DNA from: Euborellia annulipes
Taxonomy: Eukaryota; Arthropoda; Insecta; Dermaptera; Anisolabididae
Assembly: GCA_023213315.1 (NCBI GenBank)
Contig: JAKCPI010015574.1
Span: forward strand, 62,001 to 126,000
Length of the DNA stretch: 64,000 nucleotides
Direction of reading: 5' to 3'
Positions 11,243 through 22,947 of the stretch are shown in pieces. Below the pieces are notes generated by a model that was not told where the DNA came from, did no database searches, and worked only from the letters and a program-made list of their open reading frames with translations. How positions within the stretch are numbered: position 1 is the stretch's first letter; each line of letters opens with the position of its first letter. Both the position numbers and the translations under genes were made by a program.

Positions 11243-11884
11243 CAGTGGTTTTCAAACTTTACGTTATCACGCCTCCCTTAAAAATATTTAATCTTATGAC
11301 GCCTCCCCCCCCCCCCCCCCATTTTATAAAATAATATAAAAACAAAAATTTTTAATGGTAAAAAATATAAATTTATATATTTGTAGATTCAACTTTACAT
11401 GTGGGAGGGAGGGGGGGGGGAGGGATTGGATTAAATTTGTTCCTTGATCGGCCGGCAGAGCTTCAAGAAGTTCATTCACTCGAACAATTCTTTTTTCCAG
11501 ATCACCTATTGAATCATGTTGATTTTGAAGCAGGCCAAACCGAAGTCCATAATACTAAGAAGACAGTAACTGGCCATAAAGGTGTCCTCAAAGAACAACA
11601 GAAAATAATGACTGATTTAATGGGGAAAACCACCCGGTTGATCAATCGGCTTCAAAATCAACATGATTCGATAGGTGATCTGGAAAAAAGAATTGTTCGA
11701 GTGAAAGAACGTCTTGAAGCTCTGCCGATCAAGGAACAAATCTAATAAATTTATATAAAAATATTTTTTTTATTTATTCTTATTTATATTAAAATTAGCA
11801 ATCATTTGGAAAATTGGTCCTGGTGGCCAATATTCGCGCCACTCCTTTGACTAGGAGCCGCGCCTCACAGTTTGGAAAACGCTG
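11243..11884 (+). mobile_element. hAT-type MITE containing an inserted fold-back
   Basis: Starts CAGTGGTTTTCAAACTTTAC with CGCCTCCCTTAAAAATATTT; ends CGCCTCACAGTTTGGAAAAC then GCTG, giving inverted termini. Copies at 14361 and 61540 show the same body without the insert, which lies at 11380-11746 between two copies of AAATTTATATA (11369-11379, 11747-11757). Confidence 0.75.
11436..11741 (+). repeat. Fold-back whose arm encodes a coiled-coil-like peptide
   Basis: Left arm 11436-11540 and right arm 11648-11741 are inverted copies, about 94% alike by eye. One frame is open across the whole unit (11401-11745). Read through the right arm it gives KIMTDLMGKTTRLI and DSIGDLEKRIVRVKERLEAL, a heptad-like, highly charged helix. 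The left arm in that frame is antisense to the right and probably meaningless. The peptide vaguely recalls the coiled-coil tail of SK-type potassium channels, but this is a guess. Confidence 0.5.
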
Positions 11885-12150
11885 GTATAAGGGTATTTTA
11901 TGGCTGGTGGAATTTGTATCAGGAATGAAAGTTAGAAGAAAACGCAACCAGAATTTTTTCTTTAAAAATATATTCTAACAGCTTACGTTTCGGCCTTGGT
12001 CAAAGGCATTCTCGGACGACCACTAACAGCTCCGAGGATGGCTTTGACCAAAGCCGAAACGTCAGCTGTTAAAATATATTTTTAAAGAAAAATTATAACC
12101 AAGTATTTATTAATTTTTAAAGAAAAAATTCTGGCTTCGTTTTTTCAAAC
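11885..12150. repeat. Fold-back with hammerhead-like motif in both arms
   Basis: Arms centred on 11940-11990 and 12040-12095 share a TTTTCTTTAAAAATATATT stretch. The right arm holds GAGGATGGCTTT, a loop, AAAGCCGAAACGTC (12035-12063). The left arm is its diverged inverse. Sister copy at 61773-62015. Confidence 0.7.
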
Positions 12151-12179
12151 TTTCATTCCTGAAGAAAAATATTTTTCTC

Positions 12180-12436
12180 AAATCTTATTTTCACGCCCTC
12201 AGGGGGTGCCTAACTTAAATATAAAATTTCAACCTCCTAACTCAATTCCTTCATGCTTTAAATTGAACACAGACAGACACACAGATAGACCATGTCGCGA
12301 AAACCATTTTTTTTGGAGGCGACCTCAGAACGTGTATATCCATCAAAGTCTCGACATCGAATTTTTGACATTAATCCAATACTTTCTCTCTATATATATG
12401 TATATTAACTTATACATAGAGGTAAGAGAAAGTAAA
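12180..12436 (+). mobile_element. Hairpin-ended element, right part only
   Basis: From GGGGGTGCCTAACTTAAAT through CAGACAGACACACAG, CATGTCGCGAAAACC and ATTTTTGACATTAATCCAAT to the terminal AGAGGTAAGAGAAAGTA. Confidence 0.8.
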
Positions 12437-12730
12437 AAGTCAAATCAGAATTGAGATTAGTTTTATATACAAAACTCCCCCCAGTAAAATTCGAAGTGGA
12501 CTAATCATATCTTACTTTTCTACCTAATGAAAAAAATCCCTACAAAATTCTGCAAGGGATTCAATGGGTTCCTAAGTTACCCAGTGTTATTATTGTCTGT
12601 TTATGAGAGTTTTGAAATTCTCAAAAATTAATTCCACCCCAGTAATAAGAAATTTTAGAATGACATTAAAATGTTTCTACCCCATTATGCTATTTGCTAA
12701 ATATTGAATATAAATTTTAACTCAAACGGA
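12437..12730 (+). repeat. Part of the long duplicated block, copy 1
   Basis: Unique-looking AT-rich sequence (AATTCGAAGTGGACTAATCA and onward) repeated closely at 62730-63027. The whole paired block spans about 11.25-13.87 kb and 61.54 kb to the window end. Confidence 0.8.
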
Positions 12731-13015
12731 GCCCTCGGGGTTTGGTGTAGAGGTTAGCGTGCTAACCTCGTATACCAAACGTCGCGGGTTCGGAACCCGG
12801 GCAGTCCGATGATTTTATTTAAGGCATTTGGATACCAAATGGCTTAAATAAGAATCCCTGGACCCTTAATATGTGTATATTATCAATAACGGATATCGTT
12901 TAAAGTCTTAAATGGCCTGAGTTGCCGAAAAGACCGTGTGAATGTGTGTGTGAGTGTGAGTGTGAATGAGAAAAAAAATGTGAATGTTTTTAATGAAAAA
13001 AAAAAAAATAAATAA
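12731..13015 (+). mobile_element. SINE family A with target duplication and empty site
   Basis: A complete family A SINE (GCCCTCGGGGTTTGGTGTAG head, A-rich tail) lies between direct copies of CAAACGGA at 12723-12730 and 13016-13023. The paralogous block at 63028-63035 has a single CAAACAGA and no SINE, so this is a clean insertion. Confidence 0.92.
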
Positions 13016-13361
13016 CAAACGGAATGCACTTATTTTTTAGTAAAAGTATTAAAAAACATTAATATCTTGGTGAATTATAGGGGATGAGGTATTAAGCCCC
13101 TGGTTAATACCTTCATACCTCTCCCCCCCCTTTAAGGAAATTCGAGCCTTCACTGCGAAATTACTCTCAAAATAATTTGAATATATTTATAAATAATTAT
13201 TTTAATTTTTATTTTATTTTGAAATTATTTTATTTTAATTTTCAACCCATAATCCACCCCTGAGTAAAAGTATATTAAGGAAATTTTATTAACAAAAATA
13301 TAGGCTAAATAGAGAGAATATAATGGTAAATAATAGTGACTTAAGAAAAGATAATAAAAAT

Positions 13362-13600
13362 GCCCTCAGGCTTGGTGTAGTTGGTAGCGTGCCTACCTTC
13401 TATACAGAACGTCGCGGGTTCGGATCTCTGGCAGTCCGAAATGGATACCAAATGGCTTAAAGAGAAATGCCTGGACCCCAATATGTATATTATTAATTAA
13501 TAACGGTTATCGTATAAAGTCTTATATGGCCTGAGTTGCCAAAAAGAATGTGTGAATGCTAGTGTGAATGGGAAAAAAAGGTGTTTAAAAAAAAAAAAAA
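13362..13600 (+). mobile_element. SINE family A, shared by both duplicated blocks
   Basis: Head GCCCTCAGGCTTGGTGTAGT, B-box-like GGGTTCGGATCTC, short body, A-tail. The same SINE sits at the same place in the second block (63363), so it predates the duplication. Confidence 0.85.
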
Positions 13601-14360
13601 GATAAAAAATAATAAAAAGCTAATTTTTTTTCAATGACACCTACACTCCCCCTCCCCTTAATCGCACACCCTCTACCCTTAGTGAAATACAAAATATTTA
13701 ATTTCATATTCAAAAGAATCGTTTTTCGCAGTCAAATTATTTGTTTATATCATTTTTTTTTTTCAACGATAAAATGCTTAATAATTACCTTTAATAAGAC
13801 ACTCAAGAGGGTGTGTTGGCTGACGGTGTGGCCAGGGTGGGTTACACTATATTAATTATTCACTTTGATTCACTTTAACTTAATGAGAGAGGCGCCTGCC
13901 ATCAGGCCTCGCGCTCGACTGAAAGAAGACTTGTCTCTCTCTGTTTGTATAGGAATAAATAAATGAACATAGCAATTCCCTTTTTATTAAATAGTAAAAA
14001 AATAGCTTTTACTCTAATCTAAACTATATTTAGAGATGGAAAAAAATGTCAACAAGTGATTTGGAATATTCCAAGGACTTTTTTAAATAATCAACCCTTC
14101 ATCCCCTTTAATTAAAATAATAATCAACGCTATTTTTTGAATGTTTTCTATTTATTTGGCTTCGATTTAGCTAAAATAAATTTAAAAAACATTTTTTTCA
14201 ATTTTTCAACCCATTATCCAATCTTAATAAATAAAATAATTAACAATGCTATCGCTTTCGGCGAGCTTCACGTCTAGTCAGAAAAAAATTAAAATCCTGA
14301 AAAGCTTCTCTTTGGGTTTTACACATAGTATAATTTTCTAGAATGAGTCTTATTTTAGGC
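13601..14360. other. End of duplicated block and AT-rich spacer
   Basis: 13601-13870 matches 63630-63920 (CAATGACACCTACACTCCCC and on). The rest shows no feature. Confidence 0.5.
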
Positions 14361-14660
14361 CAGTGGTTTCCAAATTTTACGTTACCACGCCTCCCTTAAA
14401 AATATTTAATCTTATGACGCCTCCCCCCCCCCCCCATTTTATAAAATAATACAAAAACAAAGATTTTTAATACTAAAAAATAAAATTTATGTAAAAAATT
14501 TTTTTTATTTATTCATATTTATTATTTCCGTCCCAGAATCTTCTAAATTATGTTATTATTTTATTAATAAAACTAGCAATCATTTGGAAAATTGATCTTG
14601 GTGACCAATATTCGCGCCTCCCCTTAGACTAGTCCGCGCTTCACAGTTTAGAAAACGCTG
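14361..14660 (+). mobile_element. hAT-type MITE
   Basis: CAGTGGTTTCCAAATTTTAC at one end, TCACAGTTTAGAAAACGCTG at the other. Flanking 8-mers TTTTAGGC and CTTTAGAC agree at 6 of 8 positions, a decayed 8-bp target duplication as hAT elements make. Confidence 0.8.
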
Positions 14661-14681
14661 CTTTAGACCATACCATACAAC

Positions 14682-15050
14682 AGTGGCGCAACCAGGATTT
14701 GCTCCTGGGGGGGGTTCCGGGGGGGGGGGAGGGGGGCTGATCTCAAATATTTTTCTGTGAAAAATTTTTTTTTCGCAGAACCGAAGTTTTTTTGCCTTGC
14801 GGGGAAATTTTTTCCAGTCCGTAAAAATATTTTACCTTTTTTTTTTAGATACGCTAAATTTTTGCCGCCCCGTGGAACCAAATTTTTTTTCCATGCGCCG
14901 CCCGCGGAATATTTCCTCTTTTGCGGAACCGAAATGATTATACTTTTTCTTTTCTATTTGTAATATATATATTTTGATTTTTTTTTATCTCCTGGGGGGG
15001 GGGGGGTTAAAACCCTAAAACCCCCCTGGTTGCGCCTATGCCATACCATA
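14682..15050. mobile_element. MITE with GTGGCGCAACCAGG ends
   Basis: Left GTGGCGCAACCAGGATTTGC then G runs; right C run then CCTGGTTGCGCCTATGCC. The ends are inverted repeats. The interior has repeated TTTTTTTCCG/GCGGAACC motifs, probably simple-sequence drift. Confidence 0.65.
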
Positions 15051-15154
15051 TCGCCAGGCTATTAGACTAGTAGGAAAATTGTTTATATGACTAACTTTAA
15101 AAAGTGAACCAATGAAATAAATAAAAAAAAAAACTCCGCCCTTAAAAAAAACCG

Positions 15155-15390
15155 AGTAAAAATGATTAAAAAAGATCGAGGGATACTGAACCTTGAGGGA
15201 CACACAGGGATATACACGCCCGCACCAGGGCACACACAATAGATCGAAAGTGACTCGAATAAAAATGTGTGTCCCTGGTGCGAGCGTGTGTATCCCTGTG
15301 TGTCCCTGATGTGGACGTGTATATCCCTTTGTGTCCCTCAAGATTCACTATGCAGACTTAATGAGTGCGGGTGTATCCCTCGATCATTTT
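15155..15390. repeat. Palindromic GGGACACACAGGGATA element
   Basis: A nested inverted repeat: CCTTGAGGGACACACAGGGA and CACGCCCGCACCAGGG on one side, CCCTGGTGCGAGCGTGTGTA and TGTGTCCCTCAAG on the other, around a GATCGAAAGTGACTCG centre. Related copies at 36255 and 48213. Confidence 0.75.
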
Positions 15391-18300
15391 TAATGAACGA
15401 AAAAACATTTATCTTCTCTATTGATATTATCGTTTTATATTTTAAAATTACACTTCCTTTGACTAAATTTTATCTTAATCAAGATTTTTTTTTATTGATT
15501 TGTTTAATCTACAATAAGAAAATTTCCAATATTTCTTCTGGCGGGCAACAGCTTTGTTCATAAGGATCACACCCCATCTTAGGTTCAACGCTGCTTGGTT
15601 TTGATTGATTACGAAGATCTTAGTAACTACTCCTTTTTTCTTTAGGCTACGTCGAATTTTCAATATTTCGTAGATTTATCTTCTCAAAATTAAATGTCAA
15701 CTGGTTCATACCGATGCGGGAGTGAGAAGCCGACTTTGCGAAATGCTTAGGCATAAGCATGTAATTTCAGTCTCCCTGTTGGTCCTCCCTCCAAAAATAT
15801 AATTAAAGTATAGAGAGTACTCTTTTCCTAATACATAAAAAAAAAACTTAGTTTCGCATCATTTACTACGAACTTGATTCACTTTTTTTCTATTATTTTA
15901 CGCACGTTGTAGAAAAATCCGTCTTCAAGAAGGCTGCAGGATAAACTAAAGAATAAAAGTCAAAAAAATTTATTCAATACGTAAAACGATTTATTTATAA
16001 AAACCCAGTAAATTCTAATAACAAGTTATTGGATTGCAACACATGTAATTGAGCATCCAGTGAAATACAGGAAGCAAATAAGGCTGAAAATATTTATATT
16101 TGAATTAAAATACAAAACAAAAAATTTAAGAATATATAAAGAACTATTAAAATTATCTGTAAAAAAAAAAATATAGTAACTTTCACAAAAAAATGAAAAA
16201 ATTTTCTTTTGGTTTTATAAATAAATTGTTCTTCTATTTATTTCACAATGATACATTTTTACCATTTGATATCAAGATGATATTTTTTTTATCTATATAA
16301 TACGAATTTCAAGAACACATTTCATATCATATATTCTATCTAAAAAAAGCATATGTATGCAGGACCGTTTCTGGCTCAGTTGTCGCCTCCACCCCTTGAA
16401 TTTTTAAAACACAATAGAACCAAAAATAATAAGTATTTTTGAAAAACAATGGAAATTCAAAAGCTTCACTATCCAGGTATATTACTGGGGGAGAGTACTA
16501 TCGGAAACTAGACATACAAAATCTTGTGTGATAGCTCATCACACTTTACTACAATTAAGAGAAAATGATGTGCTTGCGATAAGTCACACCAAATTCTTTT
16601 CTCAGTCCCATGGCCCCCATGCTGGCACGGAGTGCACGCCCGTCAGGAACGGCCCTGTACGTATGAACATTAAAATACAACTATGTTTATTTTTTGATGA
16701 TAAAAAAAATTGTAGAAAATTTCCGTAGTTTCTGAAAACGTTTCTTTTTAATTACAGTCTTTTTGTTTATTTTTACTTTTATAAATTTAATTTTCAGGCC
16801 TTTTCATAGTAATATTGATAATAATTTAAATAATAATATATTAAAAACTAAGAAATAGCATTAATTAGTTTACAAATTTTTTTTAATATTATTAAATAAT
16901 CATTTTAAAATTGATATATCAAAATAGGTTACAAAATGGAAGATATAAAAAAAAATTGTTTTGAAATTTTGATTTGCTTATTCTGAAAATACTTCTTCCA
17001 TTAACATTTGAATATTTTTCTTCTGAATATTGGTACTAATGATTTTATAATTTTGTTAAAATATTTATCAGATATTTTAGATTGATTTGGTATCAATCAT
17101 TAATATTAGCTTGACAAGTACTCCCTCCTTAAGTTCAGCATACTTGCCAAATTAGTTTCAAAATTTTGCTTCGAAAAATTTGTCCCAAAATACGATCTAA
17201 TCTTTAAAGAAATGTAGCAACTAATTTGGGATGGAGGGAATATATGTTAAGTAAATGTTAATTTATTATTTTCCATTTAATCAAATTTTAGATTAGGCCA
17301 TCCCTGAGGAACTCCTCAGTGATTTGAACATAATCTATTAATATTTTGGAAATGGCTCATATTTATAAATTAAGAAAAATCTTTAATCTATTTTTTAGTT
17401 ACAAATACATACCATACAATGAAATTTGCCAAAAATGAATCCAAAGTTTAATTACAATGGAAACATGAGTTTTATAAAAATAAATGTTTCTTGTATTTTC
17501 ACTCAGACTCAGGAAGGTATAGCCAATGTTATATGTTGAGATATGTTTTACATTAGACTCTTTTTAATGATAATGGCGCAATATTCTCTAAAATCCTTCG
17601 TTTCACCTGCCTTTCCAATTAATTAAATGTTTTTAGATAAAAACATATATCAATACATAAATTTGTAATAATTTATTAATATTTATAGTTAATAATAATA
17701 TCCCAATGCGAAGAAAAGTTTTTATCTTAATGATAATTAAAGATAAGCCGAACATAATATAACTTATAATAATATTTATTAAAAATTATGTTTACATAAT
17801 ATTAATTAGATCTTTATGAACTTGTTTTTTTTTTTTTCTTTAAAAATTAATGAAATAATAATTATGAATAAAAGAGATTTTTATTAAGATATTGCTCACG
17901 TAATTTGTACTTTTTGAACTTTTAAGAAATAACGATATGTAAAAAAATGAGGATTGAAATTATTATTAAATAATTCTTAAATTACGCGAGCAAATGAGAG
18001 AATCGTAAGCGGGATTGGTTTGTTGGACTTTGAATTGTTGAGAACAAAAAAAACTGCAAGGCAAAGAGAAGAACAAATATCCTAACTACGCCACCGTGTT
18101 CGGGTTGATCTCTTTAAATTATAGGCCCCGCCAAACTCTGTCTTTATTTATTTGAATTGAAATAATACAATTTTTCCCTATAGATAATTTATATTTGATA
18201 AATTCGATCAATCATATAGTATTAACTTTAAAAAAAAATAATGCATAATATCAATAAGGAAAAATACAGTACAAATAAATAACAAACACATAAATCATTT

Positions 18301-20334
18301 TGTGAAAGGCCTAAAATAATTTTTTATCTGAGATTTTTTTATATATTTTTTAAATTAATACTTCTAATGACATTAATATCCTTAATGTTTTATATTTATT
18401 GTCTCTCTTGTTGAAAATTATATTTTCTCTCTATTGGTATTAAATATTGAATATGTATATGAATGAGAGACTTTGGATTATATACATGAAATACTGAATA
18501 CATTTTATTAATACTAAATAACAGGGTGGTTCTAATACTACATTTTTAAAGCCTTGTTTTAATATTGTATAAACTTGGTTGTAACCAGGAATGTAGATAA
18601 TGAAAAAAATTTTAATACAAATGGGAAGCACCAAAAATAATATAAATTATGTTGATTATTTTATTTATTTATTTAGATATATAGATCTATTTTTTCATAA
18701 AGATATTGAAACAATTATAGGAACATTAAAATCATTTTTTGGAGTTTTTTAATTTTCTTAATAGATCCCAAATTTTTGGTAATTGCTAAGATATTACGGC
18801 AACTGCGCTTAAGAGTAAATTTCAAAACTGCAGAATTAATTCATTATTCAAAACAAAAAAATTCAACTATTAATAGATTAAATTGTTCCATTCAAAATTT
18901 GGGGAAAAAAATTTTCCCCAAACTCTAGGGCAAATTCTTATTGTTGTCTACACCACAAAAAGGAAGAAGATAAATTTTTACTTTTTTAAAATTTATTAGG
19001 CTTATAATATTTTTCTTTTTTTATTTGTTCCACCAGTGAAGCAGAAATAATTTCATTTTTAATTGAGCCTTCTTTAATTCAAATATTTACGATCTAATTT
19101 GAATTAGAAAGGTGAATTGCAATTCCCATTTCAAAATTTCTTACAATTAATATGGAAGACAAAAATTGCTTCCATTAAAATTAAATATGAAATATCAATA
19201 CTGATCTGGTAGAAAAAGAAATAGGCTAATTAATTTGGCACTAAAAGTAGAAAAATAATAAAAAATTTAAATTGGAAACAACCAAGCTCATTTCGATTAT
19301 TATATATTTTTACACAGGCTATCTACATGGGGTGTGTTTTATTGTTATATGTATATTATGATATGTACCGTATAAACTCGATCGTTTATTTGTTGATTTG
19401 TTCTACTTACAACGTTATATTGCTAATACACGCACTGTTTGGCTAAAGAATGTATTTACAAATAATTGACTAATTGTAATAAGTAAAAATAGTTCTTTAT
19501 AGGTGAGAAAAAGAGAAAGATTTTTGAAAGCTTTATTTTAAAGAAAAAAAAATTAATTAAATTTCATAAACTCTTAAAAATGAAATAATTCAAGTTTAAT
19601 TAAAAGAAATTCCGATTATTCGACTTATCGTTTGATTTTTGGAACGAAGTTCTTTATCGCGGCTTACGCAGGGTGAATTGGGAGAAAATGTAACGTAACA
19701 AAAACGCGTTGCTAACAAAAATGCGTTCCCAGCGCCCGAGCGACGGCGGGGGAAGGCGAGATTAGCCGAAGTCTTTACGAGGCCACGCCCACCTTCTCCT
19801 TCTCTTTATTTCCTTCTATGTACGGAAGTCTATTTAAATAATATTCTTATTAAATTATATTCTGAGTTGAAGAAAAGGCGTGAGGAACTTCGTTCCTGCC
19901 GGGGGTCCTACGACATTAGCTTTTTTTTTGAAAAGGAGTCCCTAAGCTGACATATGTCAAAAGAATTTTTTAAATGGAAGAAAATTCGATATAAATAAAA
20001 TTGAAAAAATAAAATAATGATAAAACCAGATATTAGGGGCTGGAGATTTGACGGATATTAAATGAAAAAAAAATCCTACCACTGGGTATCCCTCCTCTGA
20101 ATTAAAAATCTCCACTAGATACTAAACAAAGTGATAGTATTAGAAAAATAAAATGAATAAATGGCTTTTATTTCTTCACTCAAGACCAAATGACCCAATA
20201 ATAGTCTGAGTCCCCTTAGGGATGAAAAATTTTCAATTTATATTGATTTAATGGTTTAAAAAAATTGTTTTTATTTCTATTTCGATTAAATTTCAAAAAA
20301 ATATACTTTTATTAAATTTATTTGTTTCAATGGA
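15391..20334. other. Long AT-rich stretch, no gene seen
   Basis: Only two things noted. A degenerate hairpin-ended left hairpin lies at 16499-16610 (CTTGTGTGATAGCTCATCAC ... GTCACACCA). A GC-richer island at 19640-19815 contains CAGCGCCCGAGCGACGGCGG and GGCCACGCCCACC. Confidence 0.45.
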
Positions 20335-20790
20335 ACCCGGGGCCACCCACCCGAGTTTCTACCGTGTTTGGCATTGCTTCCCTGCAACAACTTGGTGTCT
20401 GTTGCGGGTACTCAGTTACAGATGAATGTTTGTTTGTAGTTATTTATATAGGCCTATATAGATTTTTATATTTTCTTGCCGATGTTTTAAGCGATTATTA
20501 CGCTCTTTTTCTCAGCTAAAATTAACATAAATAATAATACAAATGCAAGATATAGGTAAAAAAAAGTGCAGCTATAAATATTTCCCTTGCACTCTTTCTT
20601 TTGCCTAATTTTTGCATTCGAGTATGTTAATTTTAACTCTGAAAAGGAGCTCGAAACATCGAAAAGAAAATATAAAAATTTATGTAGACCTAGAAATAGT
20701 TATAAACAAACCTTCATCAGTAACAGAGTACCAGCAACAGACACCAAGATCGATGGAAGCAATGTCAAACAAGGTATAATCTCGGGTGGG
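20335..20790. repeat. Fold-back, arms about 120-150 bp
   Basis: The left arm (GGTGTCTGTTGCGGGTACTC, AGTTACAGATGAATGTTTGT) is the inverse of the right arm (CATCAGTAACAGAGTACCAG, CAACAGACACCAAG). CTCGAAACATCG sits at the inner edge of the right arm. Frames in it are by-products of the repeat. Confidence 0.7.
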
Positions 20791-22490
20791 TGATCTTGAA
20801 AAACCGCAACTGACGATCCAAGTCCGAAGCTTATTTGATTTTAATATCTCACTCAATAGGTCTGCCTATATGATTCAAAATTTGGTATTTACTCCGATAT
20901 ATAAATAATTTAAGAATACATTTCTCCTCCCACCCCAAACCTTCTTTCTCTTTGGTTGAGTATTTATTTAAATAAAATTAAAATTTCTCAAAGCTCTCAA
21001 AAATGATCCTCTTTTTAAAATCCATCACCATTTTTTTTTTTTTTTTTTTCTAATAAACATTGAATCAAAAATAATATCTATTCAACAACGAAATATCAAC
21101 ATACAGATCAACATTTAACAAATATTTGATATTTTATATATTTCTATAAGGGGTTATATACCAGATAACTTTTTAATATTTAAACGCTTAATTAACGAAA
21201 ATATTAAGGATATACTATTATAAAAATAATATATCGTTCGACTCTAAAACAACAATTAAGATAAATCAATACTGAAGAAAAATTTAACATTTTTTTTACG
21301 ATAAAAAATTAGACCATCAACATTATTAAAAGTGTAATATATAAAAAAGTAATTCACATAAATTATATATTTTCAAAACGTTAACTTTTATATTATTAAG
21401 ATATATCTTTTAATAACTATTCCGATAAAATCTTCTAAATAAATTTTGGTCCAATATTCAAATATGTTCTAATATAGACTATATGTATAGTGCCAGTGTA
21501 GAGAATTTAGAGAGAGATGGAGGCAGAATAAAATTCCTCCATACACATATCACTCTAAATTCAAATTAGACCTTCGATAAATCAATGTATAAAAATTAAT
21601 ACATATTTTTTTTTTCGAAAACGTTTGATAAAATTTTTAATTGTTAACATAGAGATAAATGTACTATCTTTATTATTAAGAAAATAATAATTAATTTTTT
21701 TCTGAATAATAAAATAAATAAAATTTTATAATAACAATTTTTCAGTCACTAGGAGCGACTTGAAAAGAAATTTTATTGTCGCTTTTAATAAAAATTTTTT
21801 TATTAAAAAAAGCATCATTTTTTATCTCTTTTTTTTAAGGTGGGAAATATTATTTGGCTTAGAAATAGTATTGCTGGTTACGAAGGAACATCCAATAAGA
21901 GAGAGCAGACCTGGGGTAATAAAAAACAAGAAAACATTTAATTAGATTAAAGGCTTATCTCTGTCTTTTTAGTAATATGGCCGACATTTCATTCATAATT
22001 ATTATTATTATCTTGATAACTTTTTTTTAATGATTCCTTTTATTTATATTAATTTATTTTCCTTATAAACTTCCTTTTACAATCACAAAAATTTATGAAA
22101 AATATTTCTTTTTTAATAATAATATACGCTAATCTTGAATCCTGAATAAGATAGAATATTATTTATTAATGCATACAAAAAATTTATTCTTACTCTTGTA
22201 ACAAGAATTCCTCTTATGGAAAGGTTTAAATTGTTTAGAAACTTGAAGACTTTGCTGGAAACGGGTCTATGTGGTCGAAAAAAAATTTTTTTCCTGCAAT
22301 GTTTATATTCAATAACAATCTTAATGAGTCAATTTAAAAAATTATAGGTTTGAGATCATTGGTGATAAAATCATCAAGCAGTTAAGTCATGATTTTTTTA
22401 TCATTGAATGAAAAATGCTAAAATCAAATATTAAAATTTTAATTAATATTAAAATAAATTTTGAAAGCTGACTCAAAGTCATATACAATA
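20791..22490. other. AT-rich spacer downstream of ChAT
   Basis: No gene, RNA or organised repeat recognised; T-runs near 21025-21050. Confidence 0.5.
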
Positions 22491-22496
22491 TTTATT
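22491..22496 (-). promoter_or_regulatory. Possible polyadenylation signal of ChAT
   Basis: AATAAA on the minus strand about 240 nt beyond the stop, the first such hexamer downstream that I found. In AT-rich DNA this motif occurs often by chance. Confidence 0.3.
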
Positions 22497-22734
22497 AATT
22501 ATTATTATATCTTACCTGTCTCCGCTTAAATTAGTAATTTTTACATCCAATTTCAGTTTGTTTGTTTTTTTACCATGTTTTTTTACCATAACTAGCCTAT
22601 TTTGTATTAGTATAAAAAGCCAGCAAAATTTAAAAAATGATTTAATAAGATCGATGATTGTTAATCTCTGCTATATAGTCATGATAAAAATAAAAATAAA
22701 TTTAAAAATCTAATTTCTGAAATTGCATACCTGT

Positions 22735-22947
22735 TCAGGCGGTAGGTTGCCGAGTCGATAATAAATGGCGCATGGCCTGGAGACTTTCTTCGAGAGTTCT
22801 GGCCAGCCGCCACGTTGCTGTATGTTCACAAGAATGGAATGCCGAAAGACAGAATAGAACAGACTCTGACTTCGGATTGTAAGATGCTCCGTACCCATCG
22901 CCTACGACCGCACCGTATCCCATTAATGTGTTCAACTTGGTGGCTAT
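22735..22947 (-). CDS. ChAT: ChAT exon J, C-terminus and stop
   Basis: Reads [36 protein letters not shown] in the typical C-terminal core, then a helix [16 protein letters not shown] and the end RQPTA with TGA at 22735-22737. The length past the core matches insect ChAT. A perfect donor-like CAG/GTATGC begins 5 nt after the stop, so a 3'UTR intron is possible. Confidence 0.93.
   Translation of the reverse strand: MATKLNTLMGYGAVVGDGYGASYNPKSESVLFCLSAFHSCEHTATWRLARTLEESLQAMRHLLSTRQPTA

Noticed and set aside
15036..15348. Frames rich in Cys, Thr and His around the GGGACACAC repeat
   Set aside because: By-products of a palindromic repeat; the same pattern appears at 36.3 and 48.2 kb in different frames.
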